This document shows positions 6,299 through 11,554 of a DNA stretch of 21,174 bases, piece by piece. Position 1 is the stretch's first letter, and every line of letters starts with the position of its first letter. Where the stretch lies: IMG/VR virus record IMGVR_UViG_3300021338_000072, positions 1 to 21,174 of that record. One strand, given 5' to 3'. Source of the DNA: a virus. Position numbers and translations under genes: made by a program. The notes beneath the pieces were generated by a model, which was given only the letters and a program-made list of their open reading frames with translations, did not search any database and was not told the origin of the DNA.

Positions 6299-6329
6299 AA
6301 AAAACCCCTTACCAAAGGGTGGCAAGGGG
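6298..6329 (-). terminator. Rho-independent terminator, leftward
   Basis: On the minus strand, stem CCCCTT-gcc-ACC, a short loop, GGT-AAGGGG, followed by TTTTTTATT. Six outer and three inner pairs with a 3-nt bulge. It lies between the leftward promoter and the 100-aa gene. Confidence 0.78.
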
Positions 6330-6411
6330 CAAACCGAATATTAACCAAACTAACTATGAAAAACTTTTACTCTACACAATCCCGCCATTCGGCCCCTTTT
6401 GGGATTGTTTC
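6298..6411 (-). ncRNA. Short leftward leader RNA with terminator (attenuator or sRNA)
   Basis: A transcript from the promoter at 6417-6448 would start near 6411 and meet a strong intrinsic terminator after about 110 nt. It contains an 8-bp hairpin ACAATCCC/GGGATTGT (6376-6383 with 6401-6408) and no ORF on this strand. Everything further left would be expressed only by read-through or antitermination. The alternative is a stand-alone small RNA. Confidence 0.5.
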
Positions 6412-6416
6412 TGAAA

Positions 6417-6448
6417 CAAATATATAACTAAAGTTCGGATAAAACAAA
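6417..6448 (-). promoter_or_regulatory. Bacteroidota-type promoter, leftward
   Basis: On the minus strand: TTTG (6448-6445), 20 bp, TATATTTG (6424-6417), an exact match to the -33/-7 consensus TTTG/TAnnTTTG. Predicted start near 6411. A half-site resembling the repressor operator (6430-6441) lies between the two boxes, so the promoter may be repressed in the lysogen. Confidence 0.75.
6430..6441 (+). promoter_or_regulatory. Repressor operator half-site
   Basis: AAAGTTCGGATA matches the left half and centre of the palindrome beside the repressor gene (AAAGTTnGGnTA). It lies within the spacer of the leftward promoter and just upstream of the rightward one. Binding by the repressor encoded at 9904-10314 is inferred from the sequence match only. 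Confidence 0.45.
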
Positions 6449-6454
6449 TAAAAG

Positions 6455-6485
6455 TTTGTAAAAAAGAAAATTAAAGTTATATTTG
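6455..6485 (+). promoter_or_regulatory. Bacteroidota-type promoter, rightward
   Basis: TTTG (6455-6458), 19 bp, TATATTTG (6478-6485): an exact match to the -33/-7 consensus. Predicted start near 6492. It is back-to-back with the leftward promoter, the -33 boxes being 6 bp apart. Confidence 0.78.
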
Positions 6486-6491
6486 TCTTGT

Positions 6492-6586
6492 CGTTGTGGT
6501 AGAACGAGGAAAGATTTTCGGGTGGCCAATAGTGAAACCCATAAAGCCTCTAACGTGACTACCACAAGCGTTAGGGGCTATTTTTT
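6492..6586 (+). ncRNA. ~95-nt small RNA
   Basis: Bounded by a consensus promoter and an intrinsic terminator, with no start codon opening an ORF of useful length. Its 5' end TTGTGGTAG (6494-6502) is perfectly complementary to CTACCACAA (6559-6567) in the terminator loop, so the RNA can form a pseudoknot or switch to an alternative pairing that disrupts the terminator. It may be a regulatory sRNA, or an attenuated leader for the plus-strand genes from 6867. Confidence 0.6.
6545..6586 (+). terminator. Rho-independent terminator, rightward
   Basis: AGCCTCTAACG (6545-6555) pairs with CGTTAGGGGCT (6569-6579) over 11 bp with one G-U pair; the 13-nt loop is followed by A and six T. It ends the small RNA that starts near 6492. 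Confidence 0.82.
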
Positions 6587-6611
6587 ATACCCCATTACAT
6601 AAGGAGTGTTT

Positions 6612-6818
6612 TTAGAATTTTGACTTACTCAAAAGAGCGGAACCGTCTATAAACAAGCGAGCGCATACGGGCAGGACTGACGGCCTTGCGGTAATTTTAT
6701 CCCATAGAGGAATGTTGGTGCCGTTATGCGTGCGAGGAACTGTTTTTGCAGTTGTGGGAAACCACCGTAACCGATTCTCCAATTCGAGAACAAACGCTTT
6801 GCTAGGTAAAATCTTCAT
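6612..6818 (-). CDS. Doubtful small ORF, unrecognised
   Basis: 68 aa. The leader AAAAGCAAAACC before the ATG is of the local type, which supports translation. The protein is basic with several Pro (WFPTTAKTVPRTHNG, ITARPSVLPVCARLFIDG). Base composition is visibly more G+C-rich than its neighbours, and the residue use (many R, P, few E) is unlike the other small proteins. It may be a recent insertion, a gene from elsewhere, or a non-coding stretch that happens to be open. It lies antisense between the small RNA and the plus-strand genes. Confidence 0.38.
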   Translation of the reverse strand: MKILPSKAFVLELENRLRWFPTTAKTVPRTHNGTNIPLWDKITARPSVLPVCARLFIDGSALLSKSKF

Positions 6819-6866
6819 GGTTTTGCTTTTAAGCGTAGCGTTTTCTTAAAATCCATTCGTGAACTA

Positions 6867-7070
6867 ATGATAGATAATATGATAATAAGTAAAAACGATA
6901 TCGAAAAACTTCAAACAGGAAATGGGGGTTATGATAAAAAAACACTTGCCCTTTTCGGGATAAAATGGCCCCCTAAAAAGGGTTGGAAAAAAAAGGCCAT
7001 CGGAAAAGAGGTGGACAAAGAAAAGTATATGCAACTATTGATTTCAAAAAGTGGAAAAGAAGAAACTTGA
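6867..7070 (+). CDS. Small basic protein with WPPKKGWKK motif
   Basis: 67 aa. Residues 18-44 (TGNGGYDKKTLALFGIKWPP, then KKGWKKKAIG) resemble a short motif I have seen at the ends of Bacteroidota phage and plasmid proteins: G-G/F-x-K-x-x-L-x-x-x-G-I-x-W-P-P-x-x-G-W. Its function is unknown; the Lys-rich tail suggests nucleic-acid contact. First of three overlapping or adjacent plus genes. The next gene starts with GTG 20 nt before this stop. Confidence 0.68.
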   Translation: MIDNMIISKNDIEKLQTGNGGYDKKTLALFGIKWPPKKGWKKKAIGKEVDKEKYMQLLISKSGKEET

Positions 7071-7395
7071 AGAAATAGGTTATAAGGTAATTGAAACCAA
7101 ATCCAGTTTGATAATAACCCACAAAGGTTATGATGTCGTCTACTGGAAAAAGAAACAATGGTTTTCGGGAAAGACCGTTCAGGACGGTAGGGGTATTGAT
7201 AATTTAATTGCTCAATTAGTGGGGGAAGATGAAAATGAAAAGCATGTTGATTTCTACCACAACAACCCGGAGAGCTACAACCACTTGATAGGAATATTCC
7301 AAAAGCACACCCAAATAAAATTGGAAGATTCAGCAAAAGAGAGGATCAAAGCAGAAATGAAAGCAAGGTTCAATATAAGTTTAACTAGAAAATAA
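7051..7395 (+). CDS. Hypothetical protein
   Basis: 114 aa with a GTG start overlapping the previous gene by 20 nt. The N-terminal half alternates strands and turns (YKVIETKSSLIITHKGYDVVYW, then KKKQWFSGKTVQDGRG). The C-terminal half is helical and charged (EDSAKERIKAEMKARF). Not recognised. Probably coupled to the WPPKKGW protein. Confidence 0.62.
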   Translation: MEKKKLEEIGYKVIETKSSLIITHKGYDVVYWKKKQWFSGKTVQDGRGIDNLIAQLVGEDENEKHVDFYHNNPESYNHLIGIFQKHTQIKLEDSAKERIKAEMKARFNISLTRK

Positions 7396-7400
7396 GTAAT

Positions 7401-7583
7401 ATGGATTATTCAACATCAAATGCCGATTATGTATTGGAGGATTTAAAAAAATTCAGCCTTAAGCTACCAAGAGGAACTGCAGGGGAGTTTAAAATGATCC
7501 TGCAACAAGTGGAACTCTTAGAGAAAGACATTTTAACCTATAAAAAACTTTTAGAAAGCACAATTGAGAAAAAGGCTGACTAG
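7401..7583 (+). CDS. Small helical protein
   Basis: 60 aa, all-helical prediction with heptad-like spacing (EFKMILQQVELLEKDILTYKKLLESTIEKK), suggesting a short coiled-coil dimer. It starts 6 nt after the previous stop. Its stop codon overlaps that of the convergent gene at 7580 by 4 nt, leaving no room for a terminator between them. Confidence 0.55.
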   Translation: MDYSTSNADYVLEDLKKFSLKLPRGTAGEFKMILQQVELLEKDILTYKKLLESTIEKKAD

Positions 7584-7777
7584 ATCACAAAGTTTTCATC
7601 ATTGTATTTAGGATGCTTTCTCACAATCAAGGAAACCATATTTTCTGAATAAACAATACTGATAACCAAGTATATAATGTCATTAAGCATAACACAGTCA
7701 TCCTTTTTTGGAGTAGTGTCTAGTTTGATGGTTCCGATTTCTACTAGGTTTTCAACAGACAAAAGAGTGATTTTCAT
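7580..7777 (-). CDS. Small hypothetical protein, beta-rich
   Basis: 65 aa from the ATG at 7777, preceded by CTTGAAAACCAAAGCC; an upstream in-frame ATG at 7834 would fall in the terminator of the neighbouring cassette. Residues are strongly beta-type (MLNDIIYLVISIVYSENMVSLIV) with a probable turn at TPKKDDC, like a small SH3-like or Tudor-like barrel. Not recognised. Confidence 0.5.
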   Translation of the reverse strand: MKITLLSVENLVEIGTIKLDTTPKKDDCVMLNDIIYLVISIVYSENMVSLIVRKHPKYNDENFVI

Positions 7778-7832
7778 GGCTTTGGTTTTCAAGGTGGGCA
7801 ATAAATATAACGAATAACTAAATATATAAAAC

Positions 7833-7852
7833 AAAAAAAGCCCTTTAAGGGC
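7833..7852 (-). terminator. Rho-independent terminator, leftward
   Basis: On the minus strand, GCCCTTAAAGGGC (7852-7840) followed by seven T. The short 5-6 bp stem is G+C-rich. It closes the DUF6169-like cassette and isolates it from the 65-aa gene downstream. Confidence 0.7.
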
Positions 7853-7876
7853 AGTATGTTCTTTGAAATATTGGGT

Positions 7877-8362
7877 CTAGGATTTATGGTTTTCCATAGA
7901 ATCAATCTCATCTTTGTAAGAGGCCATTATTCTGTTTTCATCGTAAACCGATGGGTGAAATATCAGGCACGTGTGTATCTCGTCATTTGGAGTTGAAATT
8001 ATGTGTGGCAATGCTAAAAGTTGACCATTTCCGTAGCAATTGTACCATCTTTTAAACTTGTCTTGTCTCACGTGGCCTTTTCCATCAAGATTGTCGCAAA
8101 CGTATGTCATCACCTCGTCAGCATTATCAAGTAGGTAGGTTTCTATAATGTGGCATACAGTAATACCCACCCTTATATCTAAAGGGGGTGGTTTTTGAGG
8201 TTCACAGAAAACACTTATTGTCCTTATAATTGAAACATCAGGAAAGTCAATTGGGAACTGTTCCATACGGACACCGAACTCATATCCGTAATCACTTTGG
8301 AACAAAAAAAGAGGGTAACCAGTACCCTCTCCTTGGTGATATTCGTAAATGCTATTCTGCAA
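7877..8362 (-). CDS. DUF6169-like protein
   Basis: 161 aa with a TTG start at 8362 that overlaps the end of the 44-aa gene. The layout matches what I know of this Bacteroidota family of unknown function: Y-x-F core strands, then TVCHIIETYLLDNADEVMTY, CDNLDGKGHVRQDKFKRWY (about 88-107) and a closing region with FHPS. The C-D-x-x-D-x-(K/R)-x-x-x-R-x-x-x-F-x-x-W motif is the most telling. The family is found scattered in accessory DNA. The only ATG nearby lies at residue 33 and would remove the first strands, so TTG is preferred. Confidence 0.62.
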   Translation of the reverse strand: MQNSIYEYHQGEGTGYPLFLFQSDYGYEFGVRMEQFPIDFPDVSIIRTISVFCEPQKPPPLDIRVGITVCHIIETYLLDNADEVMTYVCDNLDGKGHVRQDKFKRWYNCYGNGQLLALPHIISTPNDEIHTCLIFHPSVYDENRIMASYKDEIDSMENHKS

Positions 8363-8486
8363 CTTTGATTTCCCCGTTTTTTATTTTACGGCGTACTTCG
8401 TCGTTTCGTTCCCGTTTTTCCTCCATCATTCGGTAGAAAAACTGAACAACCTTGTTGGAAGTCTTAATTTCCTTAGCAGATTTCAT
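8352..8486 (-). CDS. 44-aa charged helical protein
   Basis: Begins MKSAKEIKTSNKVVQFFYRM and ends NGEIKVAE; nearly all helix, rich in K, R and E (MMEEKRERNDEVRRKIKNGE). The ATG is preceded by AACATAAAACC, a typical local leader. It overlaps the DUF6169-like start by 11 nt, so the pair is translationally coupled. A small charged protein coupled to a larger one recalls toxin-antitoxin or regulator-effector pairs, but nothing in the sequence proves this. Confidence 0.55.
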   Translation of the reverse strand: MKSAKEIKTSNKVVQFFYRMMEEKRERNDEVRRKIKNGEIKVAE

Positions 8487-8869
8487 GGTTTTATGTTTGT
8501 TAGTGATTGAGTTTCAATGCAAAATTAGTTTAATATATCAAAATATTTTTATAAAGCAATGCTAAAATCGTTGAAAACAATGCTCTCATGGATATTAAAA
8601 CACAAAATCAATGCCAATATTGCCTAAAATCCACGATCACAGACCCAATATTTATAATGAACCACAAAATTGACAAATGTCAAGAAAACACATTGTTTAA
8701 GCGAAAACCCTATAAAAAGTATGGTTTTTCTGCAATGTTCTATAAAATAAGTAGTGTATCTTGTGGGGCTTTCAAAGTTGATAAAACCTTGATAAGTTCC
8801 CTCCAAAACAACACTCAAAACATTGATTATGAGGTAATTTAATGGTGTATAACATTAAATTATCTTAAG
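8487..8869 (+). other. Gene-poor, A+T-rich intergenic stretch
   Basis: No confident gene in ~380 bp. An 84-codon plus ORF (8588-8842) and a 64-codon minus ORF overlap each other, and neither has a convincing leader or family. CAATGC occurs three times between 8516 and 8584, the last two 21 bp apart as CAATGCT, which might be protein-binding sites for the divergent genes. On the minus strand TAATTTTG (8527-8520) fits a -7 box for the 44-aa gene, but I see no -33 box at proper spacing. Confidence 0.4.
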
Positions 8870-8998
8870 ATGAAAAAAGCACTTTTGGCATTGATGCTGT
8901 TGTTCGGAACCTCAATTTTAGCAGTTTCCTGCACGGCTGACGAAGAAACATTACCAGTAGTAGTAGCAAGTGACAAGGACGAAGAACCAGACAAGTAG
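8870..8998 (+). CDS. 42-aa micro-lipoprotein
   Basis: MKKALLALMLLFGTSILAVS followed by C21: a basic n-region, a hydrophobic core and a lipobox (AVSC) make this a type II (lipoprotein) signal. The mature peptide would be only 22 residues and is very acidic (C-TADEET..., ending SDKDEEPDK). The Asp-Glu-Glu shortly after the lipid-anchored Cys resembles the lipoprotein export signal that sends Bacteroidota lipoproteins to the cell surface. Tiny lipoproteins made by other phages (for example Llp of T5) block phage receptors; that role here is inference. Its 3' end overlaps the GTG start of the membrane protein by 29 nt. Confidence 0.72.
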   Translation: MKKALLALMLLFGTSILAVSCTADEETLPVVVASDKDEEPDK

Positions 8999-9731
8999 TT
9001 TAGTTTTATTTATCATCACAATAGGGGTGGCTATTGCGGTCGCCCCTTTGGTACATATTGGTTTTCCTAGACAAAACGCAAAAGTTGAATCGTACAGTAA
9101 GGAGCTTGATAAATCAATTCAGATATTTGATGACGAACTTATTTTATTGCGCACCCAATACGACAACAAAGAAATATCTGCCGAAACATTTATTTCGCTC
9201 ACCGATTCAGTAAAAGAGAAAAGGGCCTCACAAGAAAAGGTCAACGAAAAACTATATGATGAAAAAGTGGAACAGGAAAGGGTTTTTGGGTGGAAGACCT
9301 GGAGGATATTTTTGATAGGCTTCGGCATAAGGATAGTCTACCTTTTCTTTTCGATAATAATAACACTTTTGGTAGTGTTCTTCATTAAGCCTGAAAAGGG
9401 CAAACTTAGAAACGCTTTGACAACGTTGCAGGTTTTTTGCTATGCAATATCCATATATGTAATAACATGGGTTTTCTGGCCTTCACAGGATTATCCAATT
9501 GAAACTTATTGGGTGGCTATGTTGCTGGGTTCCGTTATCCTTTCAATGGCCTTGGTAAGTTTCTTAATGTGGTATAGGTTCAAGATTGAAAGACTCCAAG
9601 AGATTTCCAAGAACCTGATAAGGTTTACATATAACATTGAAACGGTAGGTAGGTACATCATACCCGAAAAAAGGAAAAAATATAAAAGAGAGCGAACTGA
9701 ATTGGTAAATCAATCATTGGACAATGAATAA
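8970..9731 (+). CDS. Membrane protein with four helices and a coiled-coil loop
   Basis: 253 aa with a GTG start inside the lipoprotein gene; no ATG precedes residue ~183. Hydrophobic segments lie at about 11-32, 113-139, 149-170 and 181-202. Between the first two is an ~80-residue charged, probably coiled-coil segment (KELDKSIQIFDDELILLRTQ, then SVKEKRASQEKVNEK). The C-terminus is long, basic and cytosolic (EKRKKYKRERTE). Not recognised. The overlap with the lipoprotein suggests coupled translation and a joint envelope function. Alternatively the true product is a frameshift fusion of the two reading frames. Confidence 0.65.
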   Translation: MTRTKNQTSSLVLFIITIGVAIAVAPLVHIGFPRQNAKVESYSKELDKSIQIFDDELILLRTQYDNKEISAETFISLTDSVKEKRASQEKVNEKLYDEKVEQERVFGWKTWRIFLIGFGIRIVYLFFSIIITLLVVFFIKPEKGKLRNALTTLQVFCYAISIYVITWVFWPSQDYPIETYWVAMLLGSVILSMALVSFLMWYRFKIERLQEISKNLIRFTYNIETVGRYIIPEKRKKYKRERTELVNQSLDNE

Positions 9732-9918
9732 AAGAATAGAAAAAGCAAAGAAGTCCAAAATCTTTCCAGAGGAAAAGATTGACGAGTATTCATCCGACCT
9801 AAAAGACCTCATAGAGGAACATGAGCGCCAAAAGAACGAGGAGCTGAACAAAAAACTAATGGATGCCTATATGAAAAGGGATTCCCTTTTGGGCGAAATG
9901 AACCTACTTGGAACCTAG
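9724..9918 (+). CDS. Small coiled-coil protein
   Basis: 64 aa, highly charged, with long helices (EYSSDLKDLIEEHERQKNEE, then LNKKLMDAYMKRDSLLGEM). The ATG overlaps the end of the membrane-protein gene by 8 nt, so the two are coupled; it may assemble with the basic cytosolic tail of that protein. The 3' end overlaps the convergent repressor gene by 15 nt. Not recognised. Confidence 0.6.
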   Translation: MNKRIEKAKKSKIFPEEKIDEYSSDLKDLIEEHERQKNEELNKKLMDAYMKRDSLLGEMNLLGT

Positions 9919-10314
9919 TTCCTTTAGTTGTTTCTGCAACTTCTTGATGTCGTCCTGAATACTTTCCAGAATATTACTTTCCTTGGCTATCCTGCCTACT
10001 AGGTTCATAAATGCAGGTGATTCCTTCAAAGATTCTTCGTTCTCCTGAACCAACCGTATTATTTCATCCGTAGTAAAAGAACCACCTCCCCTAACATCAG
10101 AGTATAACATTTCCCCCTCACCAGTAATAAGCCACACAAGGTTTATGTCCGGGTGTTTTTCCGAAAGCCGTTCAAAGAAATCAAACTTTGGTCTGGTTTT
10201 TTCGTTTATCAGCTTCCCAATCGACACCCCAGAATAACCTACATCTTCCCCTAACTCCTCTTGGGTCAGGCGCTTATGCTTCATTACAAGGTGTATTCTA
10301 TTACCTAAAGACAT
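9904..10314 (-). CDS. CI-like XRE-family phage repressor
   Basis: 136 aa. The N-terminal helix-turn-helix (about 6-45: LTQEELGEDVGYSGVSIGKL) is followed by DINLVWLITGEGEML (56-70), a signature of Bacteroidota phage and conjugative-element repressors (INxxWLxTGxGxM). The C-terminal half is a helix/coiled coil (SIQDDIKKLQKQLKEL) for oligomerisation. There is no peptidase domain, so induction does not go through LexA-like self-cleavage of this protein. It is divergent from the rightward early operon, with the operator palindrome in between, and is expected to keep that operon silent. Confidence 0.85.
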   Translation of the reverse strand: MSLGNRIHLVMKHKRLTQEELGEDVGYSGVSIGKLINEKTRPKFDFFERLSEKHPDINLVWLITGEGEMLYSDVRGGGSFTTDEIIRLVQENEESLKESPAFMNLVGRIAKESNILESIQDDIKKLQKQLKELGSK

Positions 10315-10349
10315 TTGGTTGATGTGTTAAAGTTCGTAAAAATATTAAT

Positions 10350-10373
10350 TAAAGTTTGGTTATCCTAACTTTA
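10350..10373 (+). promoter_or_regulatory. Repressor operator palindrome
   Basis: The dyad fits TAAAGTTnGGnTAnCCnAACTTTA: 20 of 24 positions are symmetric, with the four mismatches placed symmetrically every 3-4 bases. It overlaps the -33 box of the rightward promoter. A partial copy, AAAGTTCG, starts at 10329 and another half-site is at 6430. It is the obvious site for the adjacent XRE repressor. Confidence 0.75.
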
Positions 10374-10386
10374 GTTATTATATTCG
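10355..10386 (+). promoter_or_regulatory. Early rightward promoter
   Basis: TTTG (10355-10358), 20 bp, TATATTCG (10379-10386), one mismatch to TAnnTTTG. The -33 box lies in the operator, so repressor binding would occlude it. It drives the operon starting at 10420; the predicted transcript start near 10393 leaves a ~27-nt leader. Confidence 0.65.
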
Positions 10387-10419
10387 TACTGTTGTTTTAT
10401 TACAGTAACATTCAAAGAT

Positions 10420-10827
10420 ATGCAAACCGAAGCTATTTACAACGACATGAAAGGGCAAAACCCGCAGATACTACAAAGTGTGTTCCTCAATGTAATGCAG
10501 TATGTGGAATGTGAAACCGGTGATAATTTGGATTCGGTGGCGTTCACCGCTTCGAACTACGGTTATACCATAGGGTTCTACGCAGAACAGTCCAACGGGC
10601 ATAAGTTGATTGTTGACGAGTTCGGGCATATGGTAAAGGGTGAATGGGTGGAGTGTGAACCTACCAATGAACAGATTGAATACTTGGAAAACCTTGTCAA
10701 AAAAGAGATAAAAAGGGTAACGGACTGGATGGAGGGTGAGAAACTTGAAGAAGCCTACGCCCTTCAACTTCAGGCCGATGAAATGAGGTACGGAACACCC
10801 GGGGCTATTTACGGAAAACATTATTAA
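10420..10827 (+). CDS. Hypothetical protein, first gene of the early operon
   Basis: 135 aa. An N-terminal helical part (AIYNDMKGQNPQILQSVFLN), a central beta region (AFTASNYGYTIGFYAEQSNG), and a long acidic-aromatic C-terminal helix (NEQIEYLENLVKKEIKRVTD, then WMEGEKLEEAYALQLQADEM). No HTH is seen, so it is not an obvious Cro. Being the first gene released on induction, it may be a regulator or an anti-host factor; this is inference. Family not recognised. Confidence 0.65.
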   Translation: MQTEAIYNDMKGQNPQILQSVFLNVMQYVECETGDNLDSVAFTASNYGYTIGFYAEQSNGHKLIVDEFGHMVKGEWVECEPTNEQIEYLENLVKKEIKRVTDWMEGEKLEEAYALQLQADEMRYGTPGAIYGKHY

Positions 10828-10846
10828 TCACTAAACGCCAAATAAG

Positions 10847-11062
10847 ATGGAAACAGCATTGAAACTTTTGTTGAATGGAAGACAAGCCACAAAGAGCATG
10901 TTGGTCACAGCACAAGAACGTCTTGAGTACGCAAAGTTCAAGAACGATGAAAAGGAAGTTTTGACAACGCAGGGCCTTGTTGATAATTGGAAGGAGAAAT
11001 TAAAGGAATATGATGTTGCCATTTCAGAACTGGGCCAAGGCAAAAAACTGAAAACAGCATGA
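10847..11062 (+). CDS. Small coiled-coil protein
   Basis: 71 aa, essentially one or two helices (ALKLLLNGRQATKSMLVTAQ, then ERLEYAKFKNDEKEVLTTQG). A helical-hairpin dimer is likely. Its stop overlaps the ATG of the next 47-aa gene (ATGA). Not recognised. Confidence 0.6.
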   Translation: METALKLLLNGRQATKSMLVTAQERLEYAKFKNDEKEVLTTQGLVDNWKEKLKEYDVAISELGQGKKLKTA

Positions 11063-11202
11063 TCTACAAGAGCATCAACAACGGAAAAGTGTTCACGACC
11101 AACAACGATGGTGTGATAGAGGTGTTCACAAGTGACGAAATGAAGAATTTAAGGCATGAGAAATGGTGGCAGAGGAAACTAAGATTGATAAAGGAACTAT
11201 GA
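11059..11202 (+). CDS. 47-aa hypothetical protein
   Basis: Starts MIYKSINNGKVFTTNNDG with a basic C-terminus (LRHEKWWQRKLRLIKEL). It fills the gap between its neighbours and is joined to both by ATGA overlaps, which strongly supports translation. Not recognised. Confidence 0.6.
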   Translation: MIYKSINNGKVFTTNNDGVIEVFTSDEMKNLRHEKWWQRKLRLIKEL

Positions 11203-11477
11203 CACGAAGGGAAAAGGAGAAATCGATATGGAGAAAGGTAGGGAAGTTGAAGAACAAAGCGGCCTATTGTAACGATGCAATGGCCTATTTGGAAGAGCAG
11301 GGATTCAATGCAATGGACGGTTTTTCCTTTTACACGAACTACATCTGTAGGAAGAGATTGCCCAACGAAAAAATCAAAATCGACTTTTTATATGACTTCA
11401 CAAGGGATTATAAGGGCAACGCTGACAGCGAAGCCGAAAAGGAAACCGAACCTGACACGCTGGATGTCAAAGCATAA
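11199..11477 (+). CDS. Hypothetical protein
   Basis: 92 aa from the ATG at 11199, which overlaps the preceding stop (ATGA); an in-frame ATG 36 nt earlier is inside the 47-aa gene and unlikely. Basic N-terminal helix (MTRREKEKSIWRKVGKLKN), a central NAMDGFSFYTNYICRKRLPN segment, and a strongly acidic tail (SEAEKETEPDTLDVKA). Not recognised. Confidence 0.6.
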   Translation: MTRREKEKSIWRKVGKLKNKAAYCNDAMAYLEEQGFNAMDGFSFYTNYICRKRLPNEKIKIDFLYDFTRDYKGNADSEAEKETEPDTLDVKA

Positions 11478-11554
11478 CGTAAGCGTGAACCACACATCAT
11501 TGAACTTTGGAACAGTGATAGCAATAGAATCAGAACATCTAAAAAACATTTGAA

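Noticed and set aside
8588-8842. 84-codon plus ORF with several Cys (QCQYCLKS) in the gap before the lipoprotein
   Set aside because: A+T-rich with no convincing leader or family, overlapped by a minus ORF of similar quality. Treated as intergenic until expression or conservation is shown.
10471-10821. 116-codon minus ORF within the first early gene
   Set aside because: Antisense to the operon driven by the operator-controlled promoter; Cys/Phe/Pro-rich shadow composition.
11275-11553. 92-codon plus ORF overlapping the gene at 11199-11477
   Set aside because: Out of frame with a gene that is coupled to its neighbour by ATGA; residue use looks random, and it has no leader of its own.
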